DNA of 64,000 nucleotides. Origin: Abyssibacter sp036156195 (GTDB lineage Bacteria > Pseudomonadota > Gammaproteobacteria > Nevskiales > OUC007). The stretch is from the NCBI GenBank assembly GCA_036156195.1, contig JAYZUZ010000009.1, positions 184,761 through 248,760 on the forward strand, read 5' to 3'. Shown here piece by piece: positions 8,829-18,353 of this stretch. How positions within the stretch are numbered: position 1 is the stretch's first letter; each line of letters starts with the position of its first letter. The translations under genes and the position numbers were made by a program. The notes below the pieces were generated by a model. It did no database searches, was not told the DNA's origin, and worked only from the letters and a program-made list of their open reading frames with translations.

Positions 8829-9152
8829 ATGACCTTCGTCGTCACCGAAAACTGCATCAAGTGCAAGTACACCGACTGTGTGGAGGTGTGCCCGGTGGAT
8901 TGTTTTCACGAAGGCCCGAACTTCCTCGTGATCGATCCGGAGGAGTGCATCGACTGCACGCTCTGCGAACCCGAGTGCCCGGCCGAGGCGATTTACGCCG
9001 AAGATGACCTGCCGGAAGATCAGGCCCACTTCCTGGAACTCAACGCCGACCTGTCCAAGAGCTGGCCGGTGATCACAGAACAGAAAGACCCGCCCGCCGA
9101 CGCCACCGACTGGGACGGCAAGCCCGGCAAGCTGGAGTTGCTCGAGCGCTAA
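8829..9152 (+). CDS. fdxA: 7Fe-8S (3Fe-4S/4Fe-4S) ferredoxin FdxA
   Basis: 107 residues. The N-terminal cysteines (ENCIKCKYTDCVEVCPVDC) and a second cluster motif (CIDCTLCEPECP) fit the proteobacterial FdxA type, which has a short C-terminal acidic extension as here (DATDWDGKPGKLELLER). The length matches the family. It is a soluble cytoplasmic electron carrier. The gene follows the Nudix gene and ends at a strong intrinsic terminator. Confidence 0.95.
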   Translation: MTFVVTENCIKCKYTDCVEVCPVDCFHEGPNFLVIDPEECIDCTLCEPECPAEAIYAEDDLPEDQAHFLELNADLSKSWPVITEQKDPPADATDWDGKPGKLELLER

Positions 9153-9175
9153 GCCTGCGAACAGGCGACCGCATC

Positions 9176-9206
9176 AAAAAAGCCCGGTACGCACCGGGCT
9201 TTTTTG
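9176..9206. terminator. Bidirectional intrinsic terminator between fdxA and dsbC
   Basis: A-run (9176-9180), then AGCCCGGT (9181-9188) paired with ACCGGGCT (9193-9200) around an ACGC loop, then a T-run. It serves the convergent fdxA and dsbC genes. Confidence 0.92.
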
Positions 9207-9225
9207 TGGACGATTGCGGCCGCGA

Positions 9226-10038
9226 CTACAAACCCTTGGCCAGAATCCGCTGCTCCAGCGGCTCAGCAGGCATGTATCCACTGATGGACGTGCCATCTGC
9301 CAGCAGAATCAGTGGCGTGCCGCGCAAACCGACCTGCTGCCCTGCGACGTAATGCGTCATGATCGGGTTATCGCACTGCTTGGGAGCAACCGACTGATTG
9401 GCCTTCGCACGCGTCAGCGCGTTCTGCCGATCATCTGCGCACCACACCGATTCCGCCGTCTTGAATGAGGCTGTCCCCGGACCACTGCGGGGATAGAACA
9501 GATAGCGCACCTCGATGCCACGACTCAGATAGTCATCCAACTCGCGGTGCAGCTTGCGGCAGTAGCCACAGTCCACATCGGTGAACACGTAGATCACATG
9601 CTTGGTCTCGCCTTCGGGAGAGAAGGTGACCATCTGCTCCTCGCCGATCTGATCAATCACCTGCTTGCGACTGTCATTGCGGCGGTTTTCGGTCAGCGAT
9701 TCGCCGGTCTGCAAATCCACCAGATCGCCCTGCACAAGGTAACGGCCGTCCGTCGTGAGATACCCGTAAGCCGTGCCTTGACTCACCTCCCACAAACCCG
9801 CCTCGGTTTGCCGCATGTTCTCGATATCCAGCCCCGGATAGATCTGCGTCAGCAGCTCGACATCGGGTGCGCCGGTGGGCGCGGCGGCGGGCGTCTTGTC
9901 CTCGGCTGGTGCCTGCGCCTCGTCGCGGTCGGCACTGGCCTTGGCGGTGTACTGGTTCTGCCCGGCCTGTCCACAGCCCGAAGCGAGCGCCAGCAGCAGG
10001 AACGTGACGACCCCGGCGGGAAATACTGATTTCATCAT
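9226..10038 (-). CDS. dsbC: Thiol:disulfide interchange protein DsbC, apparently lipid-anchored
   Basis: About 270 residues, starting at the paired ATGs at 10038/10035. The active site CGYC sits in FTDVDCGYCRKLHREL, with the cis-Pro loop RGTPLILL and the DsbC-type C-terminus SGYMPAEPLEQRI. DsbC isomerises wrong disulfides in periplasmic proteins. The N-terminus reads LLLALASGCGQAG, a plausible lipobox, and about 40 low-complexity Ala/Pro/Gln/Asp residues separate it from the dimerisation domain (VELLTQIYPG). That would make it a membrane-tethered lipoprotein rather than the usual soluble dimer. It follows xerD, the conserved order in Pseudomonas and Xanthomonas. Confidence 0.88.
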   Translation of the reverse strand: MMKSVFPAGVVTFLLLALASGCGQAGQNQYTAKASADRDEAQAPAEDKTPAAAPTGAPDVELLTQIYPGLDIENMRQTEAGLWEVSQGTAYGYLTTDGRYLVQGDLVDLQTGESLTENRRNDSRKQVIDQIGEEQMVTFSPEGETKHVIYVFTDVDCGYCRKLHRELDDYLSRGIEVRYLFYPRSGPGTASFKTAESVWCADDRQNALTRAKANQSVAPKQCDNPIMTHYVAGQQVGLRGTPLILLADGTSISGYMPAEPLEQRILAKGL

Positions 10039-10098
10039 GATGTTGGTGTTTTGGTTGCAGGGATGGGACCGCCCGAAGACCGCCCGGTTCACACAGCG

Positions 10099-11019
10099 CT
10101 AACCGCGTGGATGATGACGCGCATGAAGCTCGGCCAAGCGCGCCTTGGCGACATGAGTATAAATCTGCGTGGTCGACAAGTCTGCGTGGCCCAGCAGCAT
10201 CTGCACCGCCCGCAGATCCGCCCCATGATTGAGAAGGTGGGTAGCAAAGGCGTGGCGCAGCGTATGCGGCGACAGCGGCTGGCTGACCCCGGCGCGCAGC
10301 GCATACTGCTTGATGATGCGCCAGAAATTCTGACGGGTCATGGCCTGGCCGCGCTGCGTCAGAAACAAGTCATCGCTGTGACCTCCGTTGACCAGGGATG
10401 GTCGGGCCTGGTGCAGATATCGATCAATCCATTCGGCTGCGGCCTCGCCGAGCGGAACCAGGCGTTCGCGCCCGCCCTTGCCGGTTACGCGCAGCACACC
10501 GTGGCGCAGGTTCACCTCATGAAGCTGCAGACCCACCAGCTCCGACACCCGCAGACCGCTGGCGTACAGCGTTTCCAGCATGGCGCGATCGCGCAGGCCC
10601 AATGACATGCCCGTGTCCGGTGCGCCCAGCAGGCGCTCGACATCCTGCTCGGTCAGCGTTTTGGGTAAGGGCCGCCCCAGCCTCGGTGACTGGATAAGTG
10701 CTGTCGGGTCTGTGCGCACCAAGCCTTCGCGGGCCAGGTACCGGTAAAAGCGTCGCAGACTCGACAGCAAGCGCGCCGTGCTTCGGGGTTTGAGCCCGGC
10801 TTGCAGGCGCGCACCCAGGCAGGCCTGCAGCGCGGCCGCGTCTGCTGACACAAGATCGGGAACCTGCAGGCGATACAACTGCCGAGCCAGCCCCTCGAGA
10901 TCACTGCGGTAGGCCGACAAGGTCAGGTCCGACAGGCCACGCTCAACCCAGAGCATGTCGATAAAGCGGTCGATCAGGCGCGCATCGGATTCGGGCAAGG
11001 GCGAGGGAGCTATCGGCAT
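10099..11019 (-). CDS. xerD: Site-specific tyrosine recombinase XerD
   Basis: 306 residues from the ATG at 11019 (MPIAPSPLPESDARLIDRF); the open frame upstream overlaps the divergent acyltransferase and is not real. An N-terminal SAM-like core-binding domain (DRFIDMLWVERGLSDLTLSAYRSDL) precedes the catalytic domain with Arg in SGLRVSEL, Lys in TGKGGRERLVP, HTLRH, LLGH and the nucleophile in IYTH. With XerC it resolves chromosome dimers at dif during division. The adjacency to dsbC is conserved across gammaproteobacteria. Confidence 0.94.
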   Translation of the reverse strand: MPIAPSPLPESDARLIDRFIDMLWVERGLSDLTLSAYRSDLEGLARQLYRLQVPDLVSADAAALQACLGARLQAGLKPRSTARLLSSLRRFYRYLAREGLVRTDPTALIQSPRLGRPLPKTLTEQDVERLLGAPDTGMSLGLRDRAMLETLYASGLRVSELVGLQLHEVNLRHGVLRVTGKGGRERLVPLGEAAAEWIDRYLHQARPSLVNGGHSDDLFLTQRGQAMTRQNFWRIIKQYALRAGVSQPLSPHTLRHAFATHLLNHGADLRAVQMLLGHADLSTTQIYTHVAKARLAELHARHHPRG

Positions 11020-11091
11020 GTCGCCATCATAGGCTGCGATGCCCATATGTGCTGGGAGCCAGCATCCGCTGGAGCTTTTATACTGCGCGCC

Positions 11092-11814
11092 ATGTCCTCC
11101 CTGCCCCGCGCCCTCTACGGCGGCTATGCGCTTGCCGTCTTCCTGCTGGCGGCCCTGGTGGCCAGCCTGCTGCTGGCCGTGGTTCCCGGCCAGACACGTC
11201 GCCGCCGCCTCGGCCGGCGCATCATGCGCGTGACCTTGCTGCTCATCGGCGTGCCTCTGCAGGTCCAGGGCGCATTGCGCCTGCCCGATACCCCCGCGGT
11301 CTGCGTGAGCAACCACGCCAGTCAGCTCGATGGACTGGTGCTCTTTGCCACCCTGCCTGCGCGCTACACCTTTGTCGTCCGTGCGGAATCCCGGCGTACG
11401 CCCTTGTTCGGGTTCATGCTGGACCGCGTCGGGGTGATCTGGATGGATCGCGCGGATGCCCGGTCCGGGTCACGCGCGATTCGCACGCTGATCCGCCAAT
11501 TGCAGGCCGGCCGCTCCGTGGCCATGTTTCCGGAGGGCACCATCCGCCCGGAACCCGGCCTCCTGCCGTTCAAGATCGGCGCGTTTCTACTGGCCAGCAA
11601 GGCATCCGTCCCGCTGGTCCCCGTTTGGATGCGTGGCACGCGCGTATTGTTTCCGGACCAGGCGCGACTCCCGACCCGTACTGCGATCAAGCTGCAGGTA
11701 CTGGAGCCGGTCACCGCACAAGGCTCCTCACGCGATGACGCACGGGCTTTGCTGACACGCGTGCGCGCCGACATGCTGGCCCTGGGTCACGAACAGGATG
11801 CGTCTCCGACATGA
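11092..11814 (+). CDS. 1-acyl-sn-glycerol-3-phosphate acyltransferase (PlsC family)
   Basis: 240 residues from the ATG at 11092. An N-terminal membrane segment (ALAVFLLAALVASLLLAVVP) is followed by the acyltransferase block I motif NHxxxxD in SNHASQLDGL, block III FPEGTIRPEPG and block IV VPLVPVW. It transfers an acyl chain to lysophosphatidic acid at the inner membrane in phospholipid synthesis. Its TGA overlaps the start of zapE (ATGA). The genome may encode other PlsC paralogues, so the symbol is left open. Confidence 0.88.
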   Translation: MSSLPRALYGGYALAVFLLAALVASLLLAVVPGQTRRRRLGRRIMRVTLLLIGVPLQVQGALRLPDTPAVCVSNHASQLDGLVLFATLPARYTFVVRAESRRTPLFGFMLDRVGVIWMDRADARSGSRAIRTLIRQLQAGRSVAMFPEGTIRPEPGLLPFKIGAFLLASKASVPLVPVWMRGTRVLFPDQARLPTRTAIKLQVLEPVTAQGSSRDDARALLTRVRADMLALGHEQDASPT

Positions 11815-12911
11815 ACAGCGCCGCGACGAACGCCGGTCCCCGCCAGCGGTATCAACGCGCACTGGATTCAGGCGCATTCGTGGCCGATTCGGCGCAGGCC
11901 ACGGCTGTCGACACGCTGGAGCGGGTGTACCGCGAACTTGTCGCCTACCCGCCCAAGTCGGGCTTGGCCTTGCGTTGGCTACCCAGTCGCATGACCCGTT
12001 GGCCGCCGGTGCGGGGCGCTTATCTATGGGGTGGTGTCGGTCGCGGCAAGACCTGGCTCATGGATGCGTTTTTCGACGACCTGCCCTTTGGGCGCAAGCG
12101 ACGGACACACTTCCACCGGTTCATGCGCGACGTCCACCAGCGACGGCGGAATTATGCAGAGCGCAGCGATCCGCTGGATCCGATTGCCGAGGATCTGGCG
12201 CGCGAGGCGCGCGTCCTGTGTTTCGATGAGTTCTACGTATCGGACATTGCCGATGCCATGATTCTGGGCCGCTTGACCGAGGCGCTGTTTGAACGCGGCG
12301 TCACTCTGGTGGCCACCTCCAACTGTGCCCCTGATCAGCTCTACCGGGGAGGGTTGCAGCGCGCGCGCTTCCTGCCCGCCATCGAGCGACTGAACCGACA
12401 CTGCGAGGTGCTCAATGTCGATGGCGGCACGGATTATCGGCTACGGGACCTGGATCAGCTCGCGCTGTATGTCACAGGCCCGGATACGACCGCGCTAAAA
12501 GCCCTGTTCGATCGCCTCGCGCCCCAAGCGAACCGTAACGTGGCGCTGGACATTAACGATCGCAGCCTGCCCGCCACGGCAGCAGGTGAGAGCGCCGCCT
12601 GGTTTACCTTCTCCACGCTTTGCATGGGGCCGCGCAGCTCGGACGATTACATCGAACTCGCGCATCTGTATCAGTGGATTGTGTTGAGCGAGGTCCCTCA
12701 ACTCGGTGGCAACCTGGAGAACGAGGCACGGCGCTTTATCAACCTCGTCGACGAGTGCTATGACCGCAGGGTCAACCTGGTCATCCAGGCCGACGTCTCA
12801 GTCGAGTCGCTGTACAGCGGCCAGCGGCTGCGATTCGAGTTTGAGCGAACCTACAGCCGCCTGACCGAGATGCAGACCCGAGCCTATCTGGACGAGCCGC
12901 ACCGCGCCTAG
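11811..12911 (+). CDS. zapE: Cell division protein ZapE (AFG1-like ATPase)
   Basis: 366 residues. The Walker A motif GGVGRGKT lies at residues 74-81, Walker B in RVLCFDEFYVSD, and sensor-like VATSNCAPDQLYRGGLQR, all signatures of the AFG1/ZapE family. In E. coli ZapE is an ATPase that binds FtsZ and destabilises polymers during constriction. The 4 bp ATGA overlap with the acyltransferase suggests coupling; it is convergent with the glutamate dehydrogenase gene with only nine bases between. Confidence 0.94.
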   Translation: MNSAATNAGPRQRYQRALDSGAFVADSAQATAVDTLERVYRELVAYPPKSGLALRWLPSRMTRWPPVRGAYLWGGVGRGKTWLMDAFFDDLPFGRKRRTHFHRFMRDVHQRRRNYAERSDPLDPIAEDLAREARVLCFDEFYVSDIADAMILGRLTEALFERGVTLVATSNCAPDQLYRGGLQRARFLPAIERLNRHCEVLNVDGGTDYRLRDLDQLALYVTGPDTTALKALFDRLAPQANRNVALDINDRSLPATAAGESAAWFTFSTLCMGPRSSDDYIELAHLYQWIVLSEVPQLGGNLENEARRFINLVDECYDRRVNLVIQADVSVESLYSGQRLRFEFERTYSRLTEMQTRAYLDEPHRA

Positions 12912-12920
12912 GTAGCGTGC

Positions 12921-15900
12921 CTAGCCGGCGCTGGCTTCCATGAGTCGCAGCTTGCGCAACTCCCGGACGGCAACCGACAGGCCCAGAAAATCCGCCGCAT
13001 CCGAACTGTCGCGTATCTCCCCGATACGCCGACGGGCAAATTGCACCGGTTCCTGATACCGCTGGGCCCAGGCGTCAAACAAGGCCTCTGGTGAGTCGCC
13101 GGATTCGCGCAATACCTGTTCCGTGATCAAACCGTGGAGCCGGTGCGCGTCGTCACGCAAAGTGGCCCGCGCCAGGGCGGGCCAGCGCCCGGAGACTTCC
13201 AGCGAGTTGATGGCGCGATGCATCCAGAGCATTGAGAACGCCTCCCCGACATGGAAGAAAGTCCGAGCTACGAGCTCCAGAGGGCGATCGCTGGATTGGC
13301 GCAGCGCGGAAATCTCCAGCGCCGGCCCCAGCACACGGGTGCTGGCAATGCGCAGGGCCAAGGCTTCTGGCACGGATTGTTCCTGCCAGTGCTCTGCCGC
13401 TGAGGTCCAATCTGCCCGGTAGTCTGTTGGCAGGAGCTGGGGCAGTCCGGATTCGATGGCCTCCAGATCCTGGTGATACCCGCTGACCTGCTCCTCGATG
13501 GACAACGCCCGGTCCGGATGCAGCAGAAACACGGTGCAGGCGTGCTTGATCAACCCCGCCACACGCGCCATCAACTGGTACTGCGTCTTGGCATGCAGGC
13601 TGCCATCCAGCGCCTGAATATCGTCGTAGTAGCTGTCCGCCTGCAGAACCCGTGTCGCCACGACAAAGGCACGCGCGACGGCCGGCAGCCCTACGCCCTG
13701 CTCGGCCGCAATCCGATGCGGGAAGGCCATGCCCATGGTATCCACCAGGTGATTGGTCACCTGCGTGGCAATCAGTTCCCGGCGCAACCTGTGGCTGGCG
13801 AAGGCCTCCGGCCGTTGGCTGCGCAGCGACTCGGGGAAGTAGGCCGTCAGCAAGGGTTCCAGGCCAGGGTCGTCCGGCAGTTCGCTGTCCAGCAATGTCT
13901 GGAACAATGCGATCTTGCTATAGGCCAGGAGAACAGCCAGTTCCGGTCGGGTCAGACCGATGCGCCGGTTGCGACGCTCTGCCAGCTCGTCCTCATTGGG
14001 AAGAAACTCGATGGCCCGGTCCAGTAGCCCCTTGCGTTCGAGCATACGCATGAGGTTTGCGTGTTCGTCGAGCCGCACAGCCGCATTGGCCTGCATCATC
14101 GAGATCACCCGGCCCTGCTCATAGGCATCACGCAGCACGAAACGGGCAACGGCATCGGTTGCATCCGCCAGCCAGCCGTTGCGTGTCTCCTCGGCCAGGT
14201 CACCTGCCCGAATGGCCTCATTGAGCGGAATTTTGATATTGACCTCACGGTCTGACGACGCAACACCGCCCACGTTATCGATGGCATCGGTGTTGATCCG
14301 CCCTCCTTGCAATGCGTACTCGATCCGGCCCCGCTGCGTCAGCCCAAGATTGCCGCCTTCGCCAATCACTTTGCATCGCAGGTCTCGCGCCGTGACCCGC
14401 AGGACGTCATTGCTACGATCGCCCACATCGGCATTGGCTTCATCCGAGGCCCGGACATAAGTCCCGATGCCGCCGTTCCAGAGCAGGTCGACGGGCGCCT
14501 TGAGCATGGCCTGAATCAACTCGTTGGGCCGCAGGCTCTCGGCATCCGTGCATAAGACCCGGCGCATGGCGTCGTTCAGATCGATGCGCTTGGCGCTGCG
14601 CTCGAAGATGCCGCCGCCTTCCGATATGCATCCCTCATCGTAGTCAGACCAGCTGGAGCGCCCCAGTTCGAAGAGTCGCTTGCGCTCGGCAAAGCTCGCG
14701 GCAGGGTCCGGATCCGGGTCGATGAAGATATGCAGGTGATTAAAGGCCCCGACCAGGCGAATCTGTTCTGACAACAGCATGCCGTTACCGAACACATCGC
14801 CTGACATGTCACCGATTCCGATGACGGTGAAGGCTTCGCTCTGGGTGTCGCGCCCCATTTCGCGGAAATGGCGCTTGACCGACTCCCAGGCAGAGCGGGC
14901 GGTAATACCCATCTTCTTGTGGTCATAGCCGGCCTTGCCGCCAGAGGCAAAGGCATCGCCCAGCCAGAAACCGTAATCCTCGGAAATACCGTTGGCAATG
15001 TCCGAGAACGAGGCCGTGCCCTTGTCAGCTGCAACGACCAGATACGGATCATCGGGGTCATAGCAGACCACGCGATCCGGCTTGACGATGTCATTGCCCA
15101 CGCGGTTGTCCGTGATATCGAGCAGCCCCCGGATGAAGGTCTTGTAGGCCGCAATACCGGCCTGCTGAAATGCATCGCGATCAGCGGGTGAGACCCGCTT
15201 TTTGACCACAAAGCCACCCTTGGCACCCACCGGCACGATCACCGCATTCTTCACCATCTGAGCCTTCATCAGACCCAGCACCTCGGTGCGGAAATCTTCG
15301 CGACGATCCGACCAGCGCAATCCACCGCGCGCAACCATGCCCCCGCGTAAATGCACGCCCTCGACATCCGGCGCGTAGACAAACGTTTCGATCTGCGGAA
15401 GCGGCTTTGGCAGTTCCGGAATCTTGGCCGGGTCCAGTTTCAGCGTAATCCAGGCCTTGGGCTGCCCGGCGTCGTCCTGCTGGTAATAATTCGTGCGCAG
15501 ACAGGCCCGCACCACATCCAGGCAAGCGCGCAACAGGCGGTCTGCATCCAGACTGTCCACGGCATCCAGCGCAGCGCGGATGGCGTCTTCCTGGGCTTCT
15601 GCCTGATCTCCCTGCAAATGATCCGGATCAAACCGCTGTTCAAACAGCGTCACGATCTGAGCGATCAGTTCACCGTGGGTCGACATGATCTCCGCCATGT
15701 ACGACGGCGAGTACGGCATGCCCGTCTGCACGAGATACCGCAGCCATGCGCGCACCAGTCCGATACGACGCCAATCCAGGCCGGCAGAAAACACCAGGGA
15801 GTTCAGATGATCATTCTCATGATGGCCACTGCGTACGGCCTTCATGACAGCCTCGAATCGACGCGCGGCCTGTTCGTCGGATTCCGCAGGGACGCCACGA

Positions 15901-17693
15901 CACTCGAACTCCTGGATCCACAGGTGTCGAACCGCACCGGCCAGGCGATAAGGGCGCTGCGTGCCCACGGATAACCCGAAATGCTCCAGAGTCGGGAGCA
16001 CTTCGGAGAGCGCATCGGGATCGCCGGAAATGTAGAGCTTGACCCGGGCAGGCTCACCCAGCAGCAGCCGGGGCTGCCAGGGCGTTTGTTCGTCCAGCGA
16101 CTCCAGCACGGCGATGTCATCTGCGGCATCGGCAGCCGAGACGGTGCTGATGTACCCGGCCTGGAACGCATCGCCGTACCGGGACATCAGCCGCGCGGCC
16201 TCCTGCGGGGTCTCGCGCTTGGTCAGCTCCTCACGCAAAGCGTCTTGCCAGGTCCGCGTGGCCTCCAGCAAGCGCGCCTCGATCTGCGAAGCGGTTTGTT
16301 CGATCTTGGTGCCCGTCCGCGTGCGCACCAGAAAATGGATGCGGGCGAAGCCATCGCGCATGAACTGCACCTGACGCTCGATGCCGTTGGCATCAAAGAC
16401 CTGCTGCAGAATTTCCTCCATGCGCTCGCGCACCTGCCAGCCATAGCGATCGCGTGGCATGTAGATCAGGCAGGAATAGAAGCGACCGTAGCGGTCGCGA
16501 CGCATCAGGAACTTGAGTTGCTGGCGGTCGCGCAAGGCACGAATCGCCAGTGCCATTTCGTAGAGTTCGCCCTCCCCGCCCTGAAACAGTTCGTCACGCG
16601 GAAGCGACTCGATGACGTCACGCAGACTCTTGGCCGCGTGGCTGTCGCTGGGCAACCGGGTCTTGGCGACCACATAGTCCAGCTTGCGCCGCACAATCGG
16701 AATGCTGCTGGTTGGGCTGACATACACATTGGTCGCGAACAGCCCCAGGAACCGATATGTCCCGACCACCTCGCCACGCTCGTCGTAATGCTTGAGCGAG
16801 ATCGAGTCCATGTAATCGGGGTGATGAATATGCGAGCGGGCCGCAGACTTGGTAATCACGACCAAGCGAGATGAGTTTGCGTACTTCTGCAACTCCGTCG
16901 GTGGCGCGACGTAGGGCGCATCCAGATCGCGCGTGCGCTCATCGCGCAGCAAGCCTAGGCCGCTGTCGGGTACGAACTGCAGCTCACGCTGCTCACCCTC
17001 GCCGATGAGTTGGGTCTGTCTGAATCCGAGAAACGTGAAGTGATCGGCATCCAGCCACTCCAGAAATGCCTGGGCCTCGGCGAACTGTTGCTCATCGCAC
17101 CCGGGCGCCGGGTATTTCAGCTCGGCGATAATGCTTTGCACGCGTCGGCGCATCGGGACGTAGTCTTCAACCACCGCCTGCAAATCAGCCATGACCCGGT
17201 GCACGCGCTGTTCGAGCTGCTGATAGGCCTGGTCGTTGGCCAGCGGGTCGAAGAGTAGTCGGATATAGGACTCTTCCTGCCCACCGTCATCGTCACGCGG
17301 GACCACCCGCAGGCGTTGGCCCTGGTCGTCACGCTCCACCCGGATGACCGGGTGAATCAACCAGTCGATCGAGGCTCCGGCATCGCGGACGGCCATGGAC
17401 ATGGAGTCCACCAGAAACGGTCGATCCACACAGGCAGTCGACAAATGCGCCATGGGCGAATCACCGTCCGGAGGCCGTATCGACACCAGCACACCATCCA
17501 GCGTGGCCGTTTCGTCGTACAGCGAACGGGCCAGGGCGACCAGCGCCTCGGGCTTGGAACCCTCCAGGGTTTCCAGCGGCGCCAGATCGACGCACTGCCG
17601 CAGAAATTCGCGAAAATCGTCGGACGCGTTGCCGACACCCTTTAGCAGCGAGTCAATCAGTTCCCGCTGCCGCTCAAATCGATTGCTTGCCAA
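12921..17693 (-). CDS. Large NAD-dependent glutamate dehydrogenase (GDH2-type, about 180 kDa)
   Basis: About 1,590 residues, the length typical of the L_180/bacterial NAD-GDH class. The catalytic domain carries GGLRWSDRREDFRTEVL and VPVGAKGGFVVKK (substrate-binding Lys), followed by the Rossmann region with GEGGNLGLTQRGRIEYA. It deaminates glutamate to 2-oxoglutarate and ammonia with NAD+, feeding amino-acid carbon into the TCA cycle. I favour a TTG start at 17693 (GGGAG eight bases upstream, N-terminus ASNRFERQRELIDSLL as in homologues). An ATG at 17774 would add 27 residues (MTARNPGVYS...) that look non-conserved. Confidence 0.92.
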   Translation of the reverse strand: MASNRFERQRELIDSLLKGVGNASDDFREFLRQCVDLAPLETLEGSKPEALVALARSLYDETATLDGVLVSIRPPDGDSPMAHLSTACVDRPFLVDSMSMAVRDAGASIDWLIHPVIRVERDDQGQRLRVVPRDDDGGQEESYIRLLFDPLANDQAYQQLEQRVHRVMADLQAVVEDYVPMRRRVQSIIAELKYPAPGCDEQQFAEAQAFLEWLDADHFTFLGFRQTQLIGEGEQRELQFVPDSGLGLLRDERTRDLDAPYVAPPTELQKYANSSRLVVITKSAARSHIHHPDYMDSISLKHYDERGEVVGTYRFLGLFATNVYVSPTSSIPIVRRKLDYVVAKTRLPSDSHAAKSLRDVIESLPRDELFQGGEGELYEMALAIRALRDRQQLKFLMRRDRYGRFYSCLIYMPRDRYGWQVRERMEEILQQVFDANGIERQVQFMRDGFARIHFLVRTRTGTKIEQTASQIEARLLEATRTWQDALREELTKRETPQEAARLMSRYGDAFQAGYISTVSAADAADDIAVLESLDEQTPWQPRLLLGEPARVKLYISGDPDALSEVLPTLEHFGLSVGTQRPYRLAGAVRHLWIQEFECRGVPAESDEQAARRFEAVMKAVRSGHHENDHLNSLVFSAGLDWRRIGLVRAWLRYLVQTGMPYSPSYMAEIMSTHGELIAQIVTLFEQRFDPDHLQGDQAEAQEDAIRAALDAVDSLDADRLLRACLDVVRACLRTNYYQQDDAGQPKAWITLKLDPAKIPELPKPLPQIETFVYAPDVEGVHLRGGMVARGGLRWSDRREDFRTEVLGLMKAQMVKNAVIVPVGAKGGFVVKKRVSPADRDAFQQAGIAAYKTFIRGLLDITDNRVGNDIVKPDRVVCYDPDDPYLVVAADKGTASFSDIANGISEDYGFWLGDAFASGGKAGYDHKKMGITARSAWESVKRHFREMGRDTQSEAFTVIGIGDMSGDVFGNGMLLSEQIRLVGAFNHLHIFIDPDPDPAASFAERKRLFELGRSSWSDYDEGCISEGGGIFERSAKRIDLNDAMRRVLCTDAESLRPNELIQAMLKAPVDLLWNGGIGTYVRASDEANADVGDRSNDVLRVTARDLRCKVIGEGGNLGLTQRGRIEYALQGGRINTDAIDNVGGVASSDREVNIKIPLNEAIRAGDLAEETRNGWLADATDAVARFVLRDAYEQGRVISMMQANAAVRLDEHANLMRMLERKGLLDRAIEFLPNEDELAERRNRRIGLTRPELAVLLAYSKIALFQTLLDSELPDDPGLEPLLTAYFPESLRSQRPEAFASHRLRRELIATQVTNHLVDTMGMAFPHRIAAEQGVGLPAVARAFVVATRVLQADSYYDDIQALDGSLHAKTQYQLMARVAGLIKHACTVFLLHPDRALSIEEQVSGYHQDLEAIESGLPQLLPTDYRADWTSAAEHWQEQSVPEALALRIASTRVLGPALEISALRQSSDRPLELVARTFFHVGEAFSMLWMHRAINSLEVSGRWPALARATLRDDAHRLHGLITEQVLRESGDSPEALFDAWAQRYQEPVQFARRRIGEIRDSSDAADFLGLSVAVRELRKLRLMEASAG

Positions 17694-17837
17694 GGCTCGT
17701 CTCCCGCATTGGCGCGTGTGATTCAGGTCTGTGCCTGATAGCGCCGAGTATACGCCCGGGTTACGCGCCGTCACGAACCGGGGCGGGCTGCGTATACTCA
17801 GCGCCTTCGCCGTTTCAGCTTGTGCCGAGAGACGCCC

Positions 17838-18341
17838 ATGAAGCTCAGGACTGTCCTGATCACTGCCTCCCTACTGGTTTGGGCGCTATGCGCCTGGTTC
17901 ATCGGGGACCGGCTTGCCAACTCGATTGAGTTCCGCGTGAACAACTTCGGAATCTACCCGGGTGCCGGGACGATTCAGCGCAACGCTGAGGGCTACTTCT
18001 ATCATGTGCTGCCGAACAACACGGCGCGGCAGATCTATCCGACATTGGCACCGCCCACCTACTTCGAACAATGCGCGGAATGCCGCCTGGTCCGGGAAGA
18101 CCAGCTATCGGCCACCAATGACTTCTGCGCCACAGCAGCGCGAGCGAGCCTGCCTGAAATTTCGTTTGAAGTGCCCTGTGCCACAGGCATCACGCTCAAC
18201 GATGGCCCGCTGGTCATCGCCAGCCTGGTGTTTGGCCTGCCCATACTGCTGATACTCATCATCATCGGCGCCCGCCGCGGCGTGTTCAAACCACGCGAGA
18301 TCCGCCGCGACGTGGGACGCAGCCGCTACGACGCGCAGTAG
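17838..18341 (+). CDS. Small double-pass membrane protein of unknown function
   Basis: 167 residues from the ATG at 17838 (GAGAG upstream). An N-terminal transmembrane helix (VLITASLLVWALCAWFIG) and a C-terminal one (LVIASLVFGLPILLILIIIG) enclose a roughly 100-residue periplasmic loop with four cysteines (CAEC, CATA, CATG), which could form two disulfides. The cytoplasmic tail is basic (KPREIRRDVGRSRYDAQ). No family recognised. It is convergent with the GST gene. Confidence 0.6.
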   Translation: MKLRTVLITASLLVWALCAWFIGDRLANSIEFRVNNFGIYPGAGTIQRNAEGYFYHVLPNNTARQIYPTLAPPTYFEQCAECRLVREDQLSATNDFCATAARASLPEISFEVPCATGITLNDGPLVIASLVFGLPILLILIIIGARRGVFKPREIRRDVGRSRYDAQ

Positions 18342-18353
18342 CGTCCCCGTCGA

